A DNA stretch of 64,000 nt from Rhabdornis inornatus (Eukaryota > Chordata > Aves > Passeriformes > Rhabdornithidae). The stretch covers positions 132,310 through 196,309 of the forward strand of contig VWZS01007432.1 in NCBI GenBank assembly GCA_013397075.1, written 5' to 3'. Shown one piece after another: positions 1 to 12,566 of this stretch. The translations under genes were made by a program, and so were the position numbers. The notes beneath the pieces are model-generated. The model worked only from the letters and a program-made list of their open reading frames with translations, had not been told where the DNA came from and did not search any database. The first letter of the stretch is position 1. The number at the start of each line of letters is the position of its first letter.

Positions 1-1856
1 TCTAAAACTTTCAATTAAAATAGAGATGGAGAGAAAGGAAATAAATACATGCCCACAGCCATGCACACTCTTTGGGAAATGTAGAGGTAGCATAAGCAAT
101 AGGACTAAAAAATCTATTCCACAGCAGACCAGCTCATCTAGTGTCAATGGAATTCAAGCTTTGTTATTAAAAACATTTATTACTAAAAGCACTCAGAGAG
201 CAAATGCTTGTACCTGATACTACATTTCTCAATTACTTTGATATATTTGATATTCATATCAATGAAATAACTCTACATACATGGGGAATAGGAGAAATAT
301 AGACTAATATGCTGGCTGTTGATTCTGATTGACAGCTGTGAAGTATGGCCACATCTGGTTGTTAAAGTTTAAAAGGATTTTTTAAAATTAGAAGTAGCAT
401 TTCTGAGCCTAGTGCTGAAAAACCCTGACATTGGCAGTGCCGGGAGCAGGCTGTGAGAGGGATTTCTATCCTGGCTTCCCACCCAGAAGAATATATTTAC
501 TGTTCAAACATTTTGAGGCAGGCACCCATGGAAATCAATGGGAACTCTGCCACGGGTTTTAAGGGGAGCAGAATCTGTCCCTATGTGTAAATACACAGCA
601 ATATTTTTTTTCCTCTGACTGTTAAAAACCACCATCACAACTGGATGGAACATGGTTTTAAACACTCAGACACGGGGCCTCTTTACCACAGGAGTCTCCA
701 ACGATGTCCATCCTTAACACCACACCAGCTGCCAGCAGAAGGCTCTGAAATGCTGATTTTAATCAAAAACTTTCCTTTCAAATCTAGCTTACAGTTTACT
801 CACAGCGCAAAAGTGCTTCTCAGCACTGGAATTTTCAGGATGCGATGCCGAGCCAAATACTGCAGGCACAGCTTGCTCATAGGGCAGCAATCTCGTGGCC
901 CACCTTGGAGGCTGTAATAGGGCTACTGTACTCAGCCTCCCACCCTTGGTGAAGCCCACTAATAGCATCTGTTTTATAGCATTCACTCCTGCAACCTGCT
1001 AGCTCCTTGGCTCTCCTGCTGTCACAGAGAGGATGTGCTTTACTATGCTGCAGGTCTGGTGGAAAGTTGTCAGACTTCAAGCCAAATGTAAAAGCAGCCA
1101 GTGCTGAATAAATGACTTGAAATACTTTCTCCAGGGACCCCTTCCAGGTCCAAGATAGGCAGATTTGGCCAGTGTTTGTAGACAGTCTTGCTCAGAGGCA
1201 AATTAAAAATCAAAATACAGACACCGTTTGAAAAACATCGAAAGCTAGACTCAAACATCCACCATGTATTAAGACATACTTATATAAAAATAACCACAAG
1301 GTTGCAAATTCATACTTTCCTACTTGGTGAGACCAACTGCAACCAGGAATAAACCTGGGCATGTGTGGGGCAGACTGCGGTACTGCCTTCAGAGAAAGCA
1401 TAAAATTGGAGGTGGAAAGCTGGAGTGAGAAAAACAGGACGCTGTGAACCAGGCAATTGACTTGAGCAGTGGGTGGCACACAGAGCAGGACCCTCACCTG
1501 CACCAGTGCAGCCCACAGGAGCTGCCCCACTCCAGCCAGTGGGACAAAGCAGGACACTCACTGTGGAAATAGTGAATATTACCTGGGTCAGTCCATGGTA
1601 GCCTCAATACCTGACTCAGACCCATCCCTCCCCATCCCTCGCACTGGCTCTGCTGGGGCTGGAGCCCACACTGCACTTTGAGAATCTGGATGCCAGCCCT
1701 CAGCAGCAGACAGCAGGAACATGTCCTGCTTCTGCTGCATGGGGTGAGAAACAGGAGGGGCTTGCCAGCAGAAGGTTTGCCAGGGGACTGGAAGGATACT
1801 GAGATGTGGGGCAGGAGCAGATGCAAGGTAGGGAAAAGATCTCCAAATGTGTGGGT

Positions 1857-2195
1857 ATCACAGAATCACAGAATGGCTGGGGTTGGAAGGGACCATTACA
1901 GAGCATCCAGTTCCCACCCCCTGCCACAGGCAGGGACACCTTCCACTATCCTAGGTTCCTCCAAGCAACATCCAGCCTGGCATGGGACACTTCCAGGGAT
2001 GGGGCAGCCACAGCTTCTCTGGGAAACCTGTTCTAGGGCCTCACCATCCTCACAATAAAGGATTTCCTCCCAATATCTAATCTACACTTCTAAATCTCTT
2101 TCCGTTTAAAAGAATTCTTCTTTGTTCCATCACTACATGTCCTTACAAAAAGTTCCACTCCAGTTTTGTTGTAGGCTCCCATTAGGTACTGAATG
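1857..2195 (-). mobile_element. CR1 LINE 3' fragment
   Basis: Starts with tandem CACAGAAT units followed by GGGGTTGGAAGGGACC, the reverse complement of the CR1 3' end. It continues through the CTTCCAGGGATGGGGCAGCC module to CTCCCATTAGGTACTG, all typical of avian CR1. 5'-truncated. Confidence 0.9.
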
Positions 2196-5100
2196 GGAAG
2201 TCATGAGCAAATGCCACCTATCTTAATTCATTATTGGGGCATTTTGTACCTGCAGAACATTAAGAAAACCTGCACTCCAGCTGCTACATGAATGACACAC
2301 TACTGAGGGGGTCAGGACACCACAGAATGGGTATAGAAGTGTGGTAAAGTGGAAAAAGAGACAAGGGAAAAACTTCAAGCCAGCTTTGCAGCCAGACTTT
2401 ATCTTGGAGAGCTACAACTTCAGACAAAACTAGTCACCTTTCCAATCAGCAGCACCTTCACAGGATCCTTGTTCTTAGCAGTCACTGTTTAGATGCTCTG
2501 GCTGGGTTTATAGCCTGGCTACATAAGATATTTTTGGGCATAACTGTGTGACACAGAGCACTGCTGAGTGCCACAGCCCAGGACTCCCACCAGCATCTTG
2601 ACCCCTGTTGGAGCACAGGCTGTGCTCAGGGATGACTTGGAAGCAGCCATGCAATTGGTTAGGGCAAAATCTTGTTTACAGCTATTGCTTCCCACACCAC
2701 AGAAAGAGTAATCTCAGCCCATGAAGCTCCTTCTGCATCCTCCTGCTCTCCCTCTCTGTGGCAGGATCACAAAGCACAAGCCACCTCACTCCTCACAACC
2801 CCAGTCTTCACTGCAAATTCTCAGAGATCCAGGAACTGATCATTCTGCCTCTCCACATTGCTCTTCTTGCCATACATCACCCCTCTTGCTACATGGGACC
2901 AGAGCCAGAGTCATTGTGACAGCTACAGGGCTCCCATAAAAGCCACTCATGGCATGAGTCACGTCTCAGTGCTGCTGTGGTTCGGTCAGCAGCTAATCCT
3001 TGCAAACGCATGGCACAGCTGGAACAGAACACCCTGCCAGTCAGCACTGGCTGGCTAGGGACACCTTTCACTTTTGTATTCACTGTTTTTCATTGTTTTC
3101 ATCTGCTCATCAATCTCCTTGTGTGTGTGCCACTAGTCCCAGTGATACAGAGGCAGCAAAACAGAGAGGAGCCTGTGCTTCCATGGAAATGAAGTCTATC
3201 CTTACATCCACACCTGAACAGAATCTCACTCAAGCAATTCATACCTCAAGGCTGAAATCTTAAACCAGTCACTGCAGGATGTACTGTTTGTGCAATTATC
3301 AGAAATGTTCTTGTATTACCTGGATTTGGGAATTACTTGAAATGTGTTAAAAATGATAGTGAGGGAAAGAAAAATCGCCCAAGCAGTAAGGAGGAGATCA
3401 GAATTGGGGACAAATACCCAAACTGATATTTAACACAACCTTCAGCCAACTCAAACCCCATGGGAGACAGTATTTGCCTGCTTTGAAATGTTTGCTTGCA
3501 CACCTAAAGTAAAATTGTGCCAAACAACATCACAGCTTTACTACAACTTATTTTAATTATCATTTTCAAGAGGAAATGTGAAAATATGAGAAGCAGAAGG
3601 AAGAAATAACCTGGAATCAACCATTCTCCAGCTGTTCAAGCACCACACAGCTTTTTAGGGTAGGCAAGAACTTTGAGCTATTTAAAATTCCGAATTTTTA
3701 CTTTAAAATAATAGCACCACCTTTGTTTAATGTATATTCATTAGGCATTAATATTTCTCTTCATACTCTATCAGAGTGGGCTTGTGTGGGAGTAGGTGAA
3801 GAGCAAATTTCTGTAACCATCGGGGAAGGAAATGGAGAGAAATAATCACTTCCTAATTTGAAGCAAGAAAATGAAGATGCTTTTCCTGTGTTAACCCAGT
3901 TAACTAGACATCAAATAATTAGTTAAAGTGGTGTTTGGGGGGCCTTTTTGTTTGTCTTTTGTTTGTTTGTTTTCAAATTTTGCTAGATTTTTTAAAAAAA
4001 TAAAGCTTCTCATGGCCTTCAATGCACAAAAGAGCCTGGGAGTCCTGGAAGATGCCAGGAGACTTTCTCAACGTGCTCGCTGACACACAAAATGCTTTAA
4101 AAGGTTACACAGAAAAGTCTGTCTTCAAGAAACTGATAGGACCTCATGCCAGCTCTGGGATACCTTTAATATTGAAAAGAGCTGCCAATGTTTATTATTT
4201 CACATCCAATTTGTTGCCATAAACAGTTCAAAAGAAGGTGATTAGCTTCACATTAAAGAGGCTCTGCCAGCAAGGGAACAGAGCACGTCAGAGATGCCAG
4301 AGCCCGCAGCTTTGCTCCTGGCCTGTTGGGAATGCTTTCAAATCACACAGCATCAGACAGGAGTAGTGCTGGAGGCAAAAAGCAGAATAAACTGAAAGTT
4401 AAACAGTGTGACCGTGTGTGTGTTATTATTGTGTCTTACTGGAGCGCTGTTATTGCAAGCCCATAATGACATCATGATAAAACTGCAGGCAAACCCATCA
4501 TATTTTTGTAAGGATCTCAAGGCTCTGGAATATTTTGACTAGAGGGGAAAGCAAAGTCGATCTCCCATCTTCCACAGCTAACAAGAGCTGACCTTCTCTG
4601 AATTTCCTTTGAAGGTTGTATAGTGCAGCAATGAACATGTTTCATGCAACACATTAATCCTGAGTAGAGGAAAATAAGTTTTAGATTTACACATATAAGG
4701 TGAAATGGAGGCATGGAATAGGGAAAAGAGACATCCCATTAAACCCAGGATACACTCACAACATGGCAAACACAAATGCCAAAAACACCAGCAATCTGGG
4801 AACATGGATTTGAGAGATCATACCCCTGGTGTGTTCTAGTCAGCTCTCTCTCCTCAAACAGAGAATCATCACTGGTACTGAAAAGACTAAGAAAAGAGAT
4901 TTCCATCATGATCAAGGGCTGCAAAAAGATACAATTATAATAAGCCTCCACTCATGGAAGCTTTTTACCTCATACAAATAATCCTTTCAGAGTCAAACCC
5001 ATCTATTTATTCTAGATAACAGATGCACTGCTGTTGCAAAAGCAGGCTGTGCACTTGGTATAGTATTCAATACAGCAACCCCTAGCAACGTTTTCTTCCT

Positions 5101-8100
5101 CCCATCGTGGGGAAGTCTACATCTGTGCTGGAATAGGTTAGATAGCTACTGAAATATTTACTAAAGGAACTATATTATATGCTAAATATAGAATGCATGG
5201 TATACTTCACAAAAGCAGTGAACTATAGCTGTGGAATAAGTGCATTTGGTTTATCCTAGGTATATGAGTTTACTTTTGGAAATGTTCTTGAACAATGCAA
5301 AGTGTGACACTTTTATAGCATGTGATAAATGGGAGTTTGTGTTAAAATCATATTTGGAATTGTAAGTTTAGGACATGTAGATCATTAAGAAGTCATTAAA
5401 TCTGACTTACCTAGGGTGTATATCCATATAAAACTTGAGGATGTATAAGTTTTTATGTTTCAAATGATAAGATTATTTTAACTCTGTGGGTTTTATGTGC
5501 TGGAGGTATTAAATTTTTAACTGGGCACTCAAAATCATCTCAAGTGAGAAGGACTATCTGGAAATTAATTTCTTTTAGATAATACTTCCCTTAAAGTTGA
5601 AGGAAAAGCTTCACAGAGGCAACAGTGACAGGAAGATTTTGGAGCAGGGACATGGATGAATGTGTGCACAGACTCTTTTATTCACATACCCAGACCAAAA
5701 GCAGTGGAACCACAAGGTCCCTGCAGGTTCTCACCTGGAGCAGCTGAAGGTGTCAGACTGGCACAAAAGGTACCCTGGTGCCACGGCCAAAGAGATCTGG
5801 TTCAAACACACTCAGAAAAGGGAGTTCTCACTCCTAATTTCACCAGGCTGTGAAGTTCCACCAAAGCAGACTCATTCTGATCTGAGCCTGCTGAGGAACA
5901 TTTCTTCATACCAAAAACCTCTGAATGCAACACAGCCCACCTGACCCAGAACAGGTTAAACTGACAACCACCTGGAACAAGTTCACTGTGAAATACTGGC
6001 AGGGTTCTAGGTACTCATCTTTCCCTCCCCTATCCAGCCACCTCTTACTGCTGTAAAAATCCACTCTCTGGTGCAAATCAGTAAGATTCAGCCTAAGACT
6101 TCTGCTCTGAGTATTCCCCACTGGTTCCTTTTTCATAGACATTACCTGCAAACCATGGAGATCTGTGATGGCAAAGCCTGGGAGTGTTTTTTCTGAAACC
6201 ACCAAAAAAGTACTGTGCAATATTCTCCCAGGTCTTTGCAGGAAACCCTGCCAGGTCTTTGAGGAAATGATCAACTAAATAATTTTCATAGCTGTTGGCC
6301 CTTGTGGAATTCCATCAGCATCACAACATGACACCAAAACCGGTATTTGTTCTGCAGATTTGAGCCACAAATTGATAGATCATTACTTCCAACAGAAGTG
6401 CAGTTTTAAGTAAATAATGTAAATGGTGCAGTAAAGAACTTTGGGTCCTAAACATTCTTTAACAGCTGCTGCTGTCAGAGGACAAGGGACAGAGAGATGT
6501 GCTTCTGCACAAAGAGCTGCTCCCTCTTCCCAAAACTATCTACATGCAAGGGATTTCCCGGTCACAGGAAACACAGGAGATGGGAGAGGAAATGAAAGGG
6601 TGCAAAATGAGAAGATGTCTCTCAGCACTGGATAAAACAAACTCTGGCTTAAAGGAAGTACTAAAGTGGGTAGATGGTGGACAGACACCTGCATGAAAGT
6701 GGTGTGCATCCAAACCCAGGCTATCACTTTGTTTTGCAGATATAGACCCTTTATGTCCAAGTACTTTTGTCTCTCTCCCTTTGAACATGCACTTCCTCTG
6801 TTGCTACATTTCATGCTTAAATTAACCACACTGAGGGGTTCTCCTGCGTCACACGATTCCTGTTTGCTGATCACTGCTCAGCAACTTTCAGTGGACAGGA
6901 CAAATAAAATATATTTGCAATTTCTTATCTGGAATGCATTGCACATAAACTGTGATCTGAACTGGAAGACCTGCACTTCCACACTGGAAGTGAGGCACTA
7001 TTTCTGTCCAGATAACATGGCTTGAGGGAAGCCAACCCAATTTAATTTCTTCCATTGAGCAAACAGTTCTTTCAAAGTTGCAAAGGTTTCAAAACAGGAA
7101 GATACAGAAAGCTGCTTAGTAAAATTTAGAGAAATAGCTCAGAGTGATTGACTAGACCTTCTAGATGCCTAATTAGAAACACTTCAGAAGGCACTTAAGC
7201 AATGAACTTTTGAATTAGAGTCTGTTCTGGACAGCCTGAAATTCAATGCCCTCATGTTTAAGGCATTACAGACCACGATTAAAAAAAAAAAAATCTTTGC
7301 CCCTTTTTCCTATGTTGCCATTGCTGTACTTATCTGTGAACACTAAAATTACAGGGTACTCTGCACCTCAATTCACTTTTTCATTGCACTACAAACATTT
7401 TCCTGACCATTGCCTTCATCCACTTTTAAAGCACAAGTGCATTTGAATACTGACAAAAAGGCTGGCAGATATGAACCATGCTTGCTACAGAGGGTGGAAT
7501 TCAAATCCCAAATTTTCTGCCTCTGAAGAAAATCCTGAACTTCTGTGAAGACCTCCCACAGAAACCAGGAAAGAATTAATGGGCTGCTGAGTTCCTAATA
7601 TGTCCCACCCTGTGGCACCTGAAGGAAGTAGGTGTTAGACTGGCAGGGAACAGCTTGACAGGTTGAATTTCCAGCTATTTATGGCGACTGACTGAGGGGC
7701 CTGGAGCCAAGGACGACTGCTCCCAAGTAAAGTCTGCCTTTGGCAAAGAAAGCCTGGCAGAAAAGCAGTGATTTTTCTTGCTGCCAGTGACTTGGGGGTC
7801 TCTGATACCAAGTGGGATGGAAGTATTTGCTGTTGTTTTTTTCCTTTCTGACTTTCATTGATCACTGGAGGGGTGAGGAGGCTGCTGAGTGCTGGGCACA
7901 CAAGGGGTGAATGGGTTTATGTTCCTGTGTGTTTACTTTGGACTTCAGGGCCATAGAGAGAGTGGAACTTTTTATGCAACACAGCTGGCAGAAGGAAATC
8001 TCTCTGATTTGAGGGTGTTGGAGGGTGGATGGATCAACCAGAATTCAGAAGGAAACTATTTCAGAGTTACTATTAAATAATGCTGCTCGGAAAGGGGATG

Positions 8101-8279
8101 TTCTCTGGGCATTATGGCCACACTGATCAATTCTCACTCCTCAAAGTGGCAGTCAGCCTTCACAGCCCGTCCTGAACAGCTGGCTCAGCCCACTGTGACC
8201 AAGCTCCCAGTGAAACCACCCTGCCAGAAGAGCCCTGCCCAGATCCCCTCAGACAGGTACAATTATTCCAGGCCGAGGG

Positions 8280-8302
8280 ACAGACAGACAGACAGACAGA
8301 CA
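8280..8302 (+). repeat. short (ACAG)n microsatellite
   Basis: About five and a half ACAG units. Confidence 0.9.
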
Positions 8303-8509
8303 CTCCTGTTTCCTGAGCTGGTTTACAATACTCAGAGAGGACGCAGCAGGAACAATGTTCATTTCAATACTCCAGTAGCTGAAACAAATTTAAAGATAAA
8401 GCAAGGGAATTAATATATAGGAAAATCAAGCTTGAACACCCTGATTTTGGTGCGTTGTACAGATGTTCGATGTGTAGACATCTTGGGGTAAATATTTTCT
8501 GAAAAAACA

Positions 8510-8539
8510 GACAATTTGATTTGACAATTTGATTTGACA
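8510..8539 (+). repeat. 13-bp tandem duplication
   Basis: GACAATTTGATTT occurs twice head to tail. Confidence 0.85.
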
Positions 8540-8554
8540 CATAAAGCCTCACAA

Positions 8555-8655
8555 TTGTTGTGGTTTTTTGTTTGTTCCTTTCATTTTGGTTTGGGTTTTT
8601 TTGGTTTCTTTTGGTTTTGGTTTTGCAGTTTTATGGTTTTGGGGGTTTTTGGCTT
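8555..8655 (+). repeat. GT-rich low-complexity tract (GGTTTT-like)
   Basis: Irregular GGTTTT/GGGTTT runs with few other bases. It generates chance ORFs on both strands. Confidence 0.85.
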
Positions 8656-10092
8656 AAGCAAAAAACAAAAACTAGTTACCCACACAAACTGAAGAAAGAA
8701 GGGACTATGTTTACTGGGAGATTTGCCAAGGCACAGGAGATTTAGGTTTACGTCTATCCTCTTCCTCAAGAATTTCAAATCCCAACGTGGGACACACCCT
8801 TATCTTTCCTATAGAGGGAAACCACCCTGAGGTGTTTTGTTCTCAAAAAGTTCCCAGAGCTGTTTCACCTTGCCTGGAACATCAGCCAAAGTTCTAATCC
8901 TTGTACAAATAAATCTTCTGTACTTGTATATATTGACAGCAAAACAGGGCTGATGCCTGTCAGTCCCACATGACCATACTCAGGTCATTTTGTTGGCTAT
9001 GGCATTATCACAGCCTGTGAGAGAAGGATCCAATGCCTGGATACAAGATTTTTTTTTTTTTTTTTTGAGAAGCTATAGTGCAAGAAAACAAACAAACAAA
9101 TAAATAAAAATTTCACAGCACCAGGATATAAAGTAAAACATTTCAACTTCACCTCACACACCACATTTCTTGGTACAGGAAAACACAGCTTTGGTGGTCA
9201 GAATCAGAAGTATGAGAGCAATGTTTTCTCAGTGACTCCCCATCAGCATAATTGTAGAGATGTTCACCTTCTTCCCAGATATTCCTAGGAAAACATCATT
9301 CTCCTGATTTTTTCAGAGCCAGTATATTTGATAAACTTGTGTTAACACAACGGAGATCTTCACAGTGAAATTCAAAAGCCACAGATGGGGCATATCAGAG
9401 ATCACACTGTACCAAGGCTCTCCAAGCCAATGCCTCTTCTTTCATCAGCCAGTTATACAGTCAACATCCCTTTGGATTCTTTCAGAATTATCTAATTCAC
9501 TCAATCATGTGCCTAATTCAAAGCTGGCTCTTTTTATTAACATCAAAAGGCTTTAGATCAGGCTCTACTAAAAAAAAAAAGTTGTTTTTCTACAAGGCTA
9601 TTGTGCATTTTTTATCAGGTACACAATAGTGCTTCTGTGACTCCTCTCCCTGCCTCACCTATCATCACACACAGGTTAGCAGTTAACATGGCATTAAAGA
9701 GGCATCAGTGTCCTCCAGGAAAGCTGCAGAAAGGTTTCTAGGCCTGCCAAGCAGCAGTTCTGATAAGGGATCACCTGCACAAGCAGTGCATTCCTACCTC
9801 ACCACCATTTTCTCAGTACACAGATGTCTTGCCACAAATTACTGTGACTGAAAGGGTTTGAGTTGCAGCAGGAGAGATAGGAAGAGAGAAAAATGAGTTG
9901 CTATTTTAAAACCATTTCCGCCTGATTCTGCAATTGAAAATTGCTTATGCCTGGAGCTTAGAGAGTGGCTGTCCCTAAGCATCTCTTTCCTAGCTTCATC
10001 TCCACCCCTACCACCCAAAATCGTGTTTTTATGGGCTTCACTGCAGTTATCATCAATCAATAATTTACAGCTTCAAAATACACATTCTCAAA

Positions 10093-10237
10093 TGACACAG
10101 CTCTGGTCTTCATAATAAATCAAGGCCCTACCTATAAGAGGGCAAAACTTCCCTTAAAACCAAATAAAAAGGCATTCAGTGGGATACCAGACAATTATAA
10201 TGGCCCCAGAAGAGAAAGTAAATTTTAATAACAATAT
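10093..10237 (+). repeat. 145-bp direct duplication, copy 1
   Basis: Matches 11382-11526 without gaps and with only about 3 mismatches. It runs from TGACACAGCTCTGGTC to AACAATAT. No coding frame. Confidence 0.93.
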
Positions 10238-11381
10238 CCAGAGATGAACACAGAGCTCTTGTAACATCACCTCCCAAACCACTGCTCAATTGCAAGTGTT
10301 TTAACTTCAGTGAATGGCGTAAAACTTGAAATTAGTAAATTAACACAATTAAATTAGTTAATGGTAAATTAGATTACGTTTCAAAGGAAATGATATGACA
10401 CTTTTTGCATTTCAGACCTTGCATAGCTGAAGTAGTGTCCTTGAAGAGCTACAGATATTTCCTTGCCCTTACACTGTTGAAATCCCTGATATTGTCAATA
10501 CTAAGTACAGAAAAGTACTCAACAATCTACAAAATCATTTTTCAAAGCATGATTAACATAAGTAAAGCAGAAAGTTTATAGAGTAAATAATTTTGAAGAT
10601 GCTGAGAATTATTTATAAGAGGTGTTCTTATCACAAGACAGACCCTTTAATACACCTGGAAAATATCAGAGTGGAAAATCACCTGAGAAAATTATCATAA
10701 ATTTCATCTGAAAAATGGAGTGAGGGAAGGATGATTCAGAGAGTTTGTGTTCACTGATCAATCTTAAATAACAGTCTAAGTACCAACAAACAAGGAACAT
10801 CTTTGCTCAGGTGCTAAATGTCTTTCTCTCCTCCTGAAGCATATATGGGTTGAAGATATACAGCACATCATATAACTGGATGTTCTAAAAATGGACTCAG
10901 TATAGTCAGCCTTCCACTACAAAACTACAGGAATTGCAATGATTCCTAGTTTACTTTTCTAATTGCAATAAAGAAACAAAATCTTTCTTTAGAAAATACT
11001 GATATTCACAGGACATAACAGCACATGTTTACCAGTAATGTCACTGCTTTTAGAAAAAAATCCATATAGCATGCATAATTAAGAGAGTAATTTTAAATCT
11101 GTGAATGATCCCTATCAGTTCACAAAATCCAGACTCCTTTTCCAAACTCCACTCTCCTCAGGAAATTCAAAGAAACAATCCAGAGATTGCACTAAAATAA
11201 ACTAAAAGCTGGTTAGATGGAAATCACAGTCCAAGAATGGCAGTAAAGGGGTTTAAATTTTCTGTCTGAGAGCATCAGCTCTGGTTCCTAAGCCTTACTG
11301 TGGGGCTGGGGAGCCACCCTTTGGTCACTGCTCTAAGTGCAAAAATCAATATAACTGCACACTCTGACAGCTTCTGCACTC

Positions 11382-11526
11382 TGACACAGCTCTGGTCTTC
11401 ATAATAAATCAAGGCCCTACCTATAAGAGGGCAAAACTTCCCTTAAAACCAAATAAAAAGGCATTCAGTGGGATACCAGACAATTATAATGGCCCCAGGA
11501 GAAAAAGTAAATTGTAATAACAATAT
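11382..11526 (+). repeat. 145-bp direct duplication, copy 2
   Basis: Same orientation as 10093-10237, offset by 1289 bp. Differences lie near CCCCAGGAG and AATTGTAAT; the flanks do not match. Confidence 0.93.
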
Positions 11527-12506
11527 TACATAATCAAGGAGGGCTCTTGATGAACACCTATAAATTCTCTGGTCTTGCCAGCAGCTGTTCCAAGGATGTC
11601 CCTGGTTTAACACCATTTACAGGGTGTATCTTACCTCACAGGGATGGCAGGGAGGAAAAATTTCTGCACGTGGGAGTCTTTGAGCATGTCATGTGCTAAA
11701 TGCTGTTGCTACACTCCGCACCCTCCGTTCTCTGTCCTGTCATGGACACACCAATTCCCACAAACCGAGTGCCTGCAGCATCATTTCTCACTGAAATGAG
11801 GATGAAAGGAAACTGAACATTTGTAGCTTTGTAGGTTTCTCCTCCCAGAGCCCAGAATTGACTAAATGAAAAGGTTATACCTGAATTACAAACTACTTTG
11901 TGACAGACAGACACAGATGAGTGTGAAAAGGAGAACAACACACAGGAAAGACCAACAAACTGCTACCACATGATTTCAGCAAAATGGGCTGGACACTGAT
12001 GTAGAAAGGCAAAATCCTCAAAGAATGTAAAACACAGATAAGCTCAAGAGAGGTCAGCTGACAGGGCAGAAAGGGAAACCCATGGAAAGCAGCCGGAGAG
12101 ATTAAACTTAAGCCCCACACAACTCTTATTTCACATTGAAAAACCACAAACCATTCCCGGAAAGGAAGAAACTTTTATGCTCTCTCTTGGCCTTGATGTG
12201 AGCAACCTTCTTAAATACTCCTGCATTTTATGAGGAGGGACTGAGTTCCCAGAGTTTTTGTTTACTCCTCCCTCAGGGCTTTGGGGGCTGTTATCCCTTC
12301 TTTCAACTCGGGATCATCCTCTACTATAGTCAGCTTTTGCTGGTCAGTATCAAGGGGAATTGGTCCATGAGGCAGAGAAGATAAATAATGGATATATAAA
12401 GTACTTGATAACCCAGACACAGCAGGAAAGCAGTGGGGTGGAATTTAGATGCAGACTTGGGAACACCAAGACCAGGAAACTTAGATGAACTACAGACTTG
12501 GGTGAG

Positions 12507-12566
12507 AAGGAAGGAAGGAAGGAAGGAAGGAAGGAAGGAAGGAAGGAAGGAAGGAAGGAAGGAAGG
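12507..12566 (+). repeat. (AAGG)15 microsatellite
   Basis: Fifteen uninterrupted AAGG units, likely to vary in length between individuals. Confidence 0.98.
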
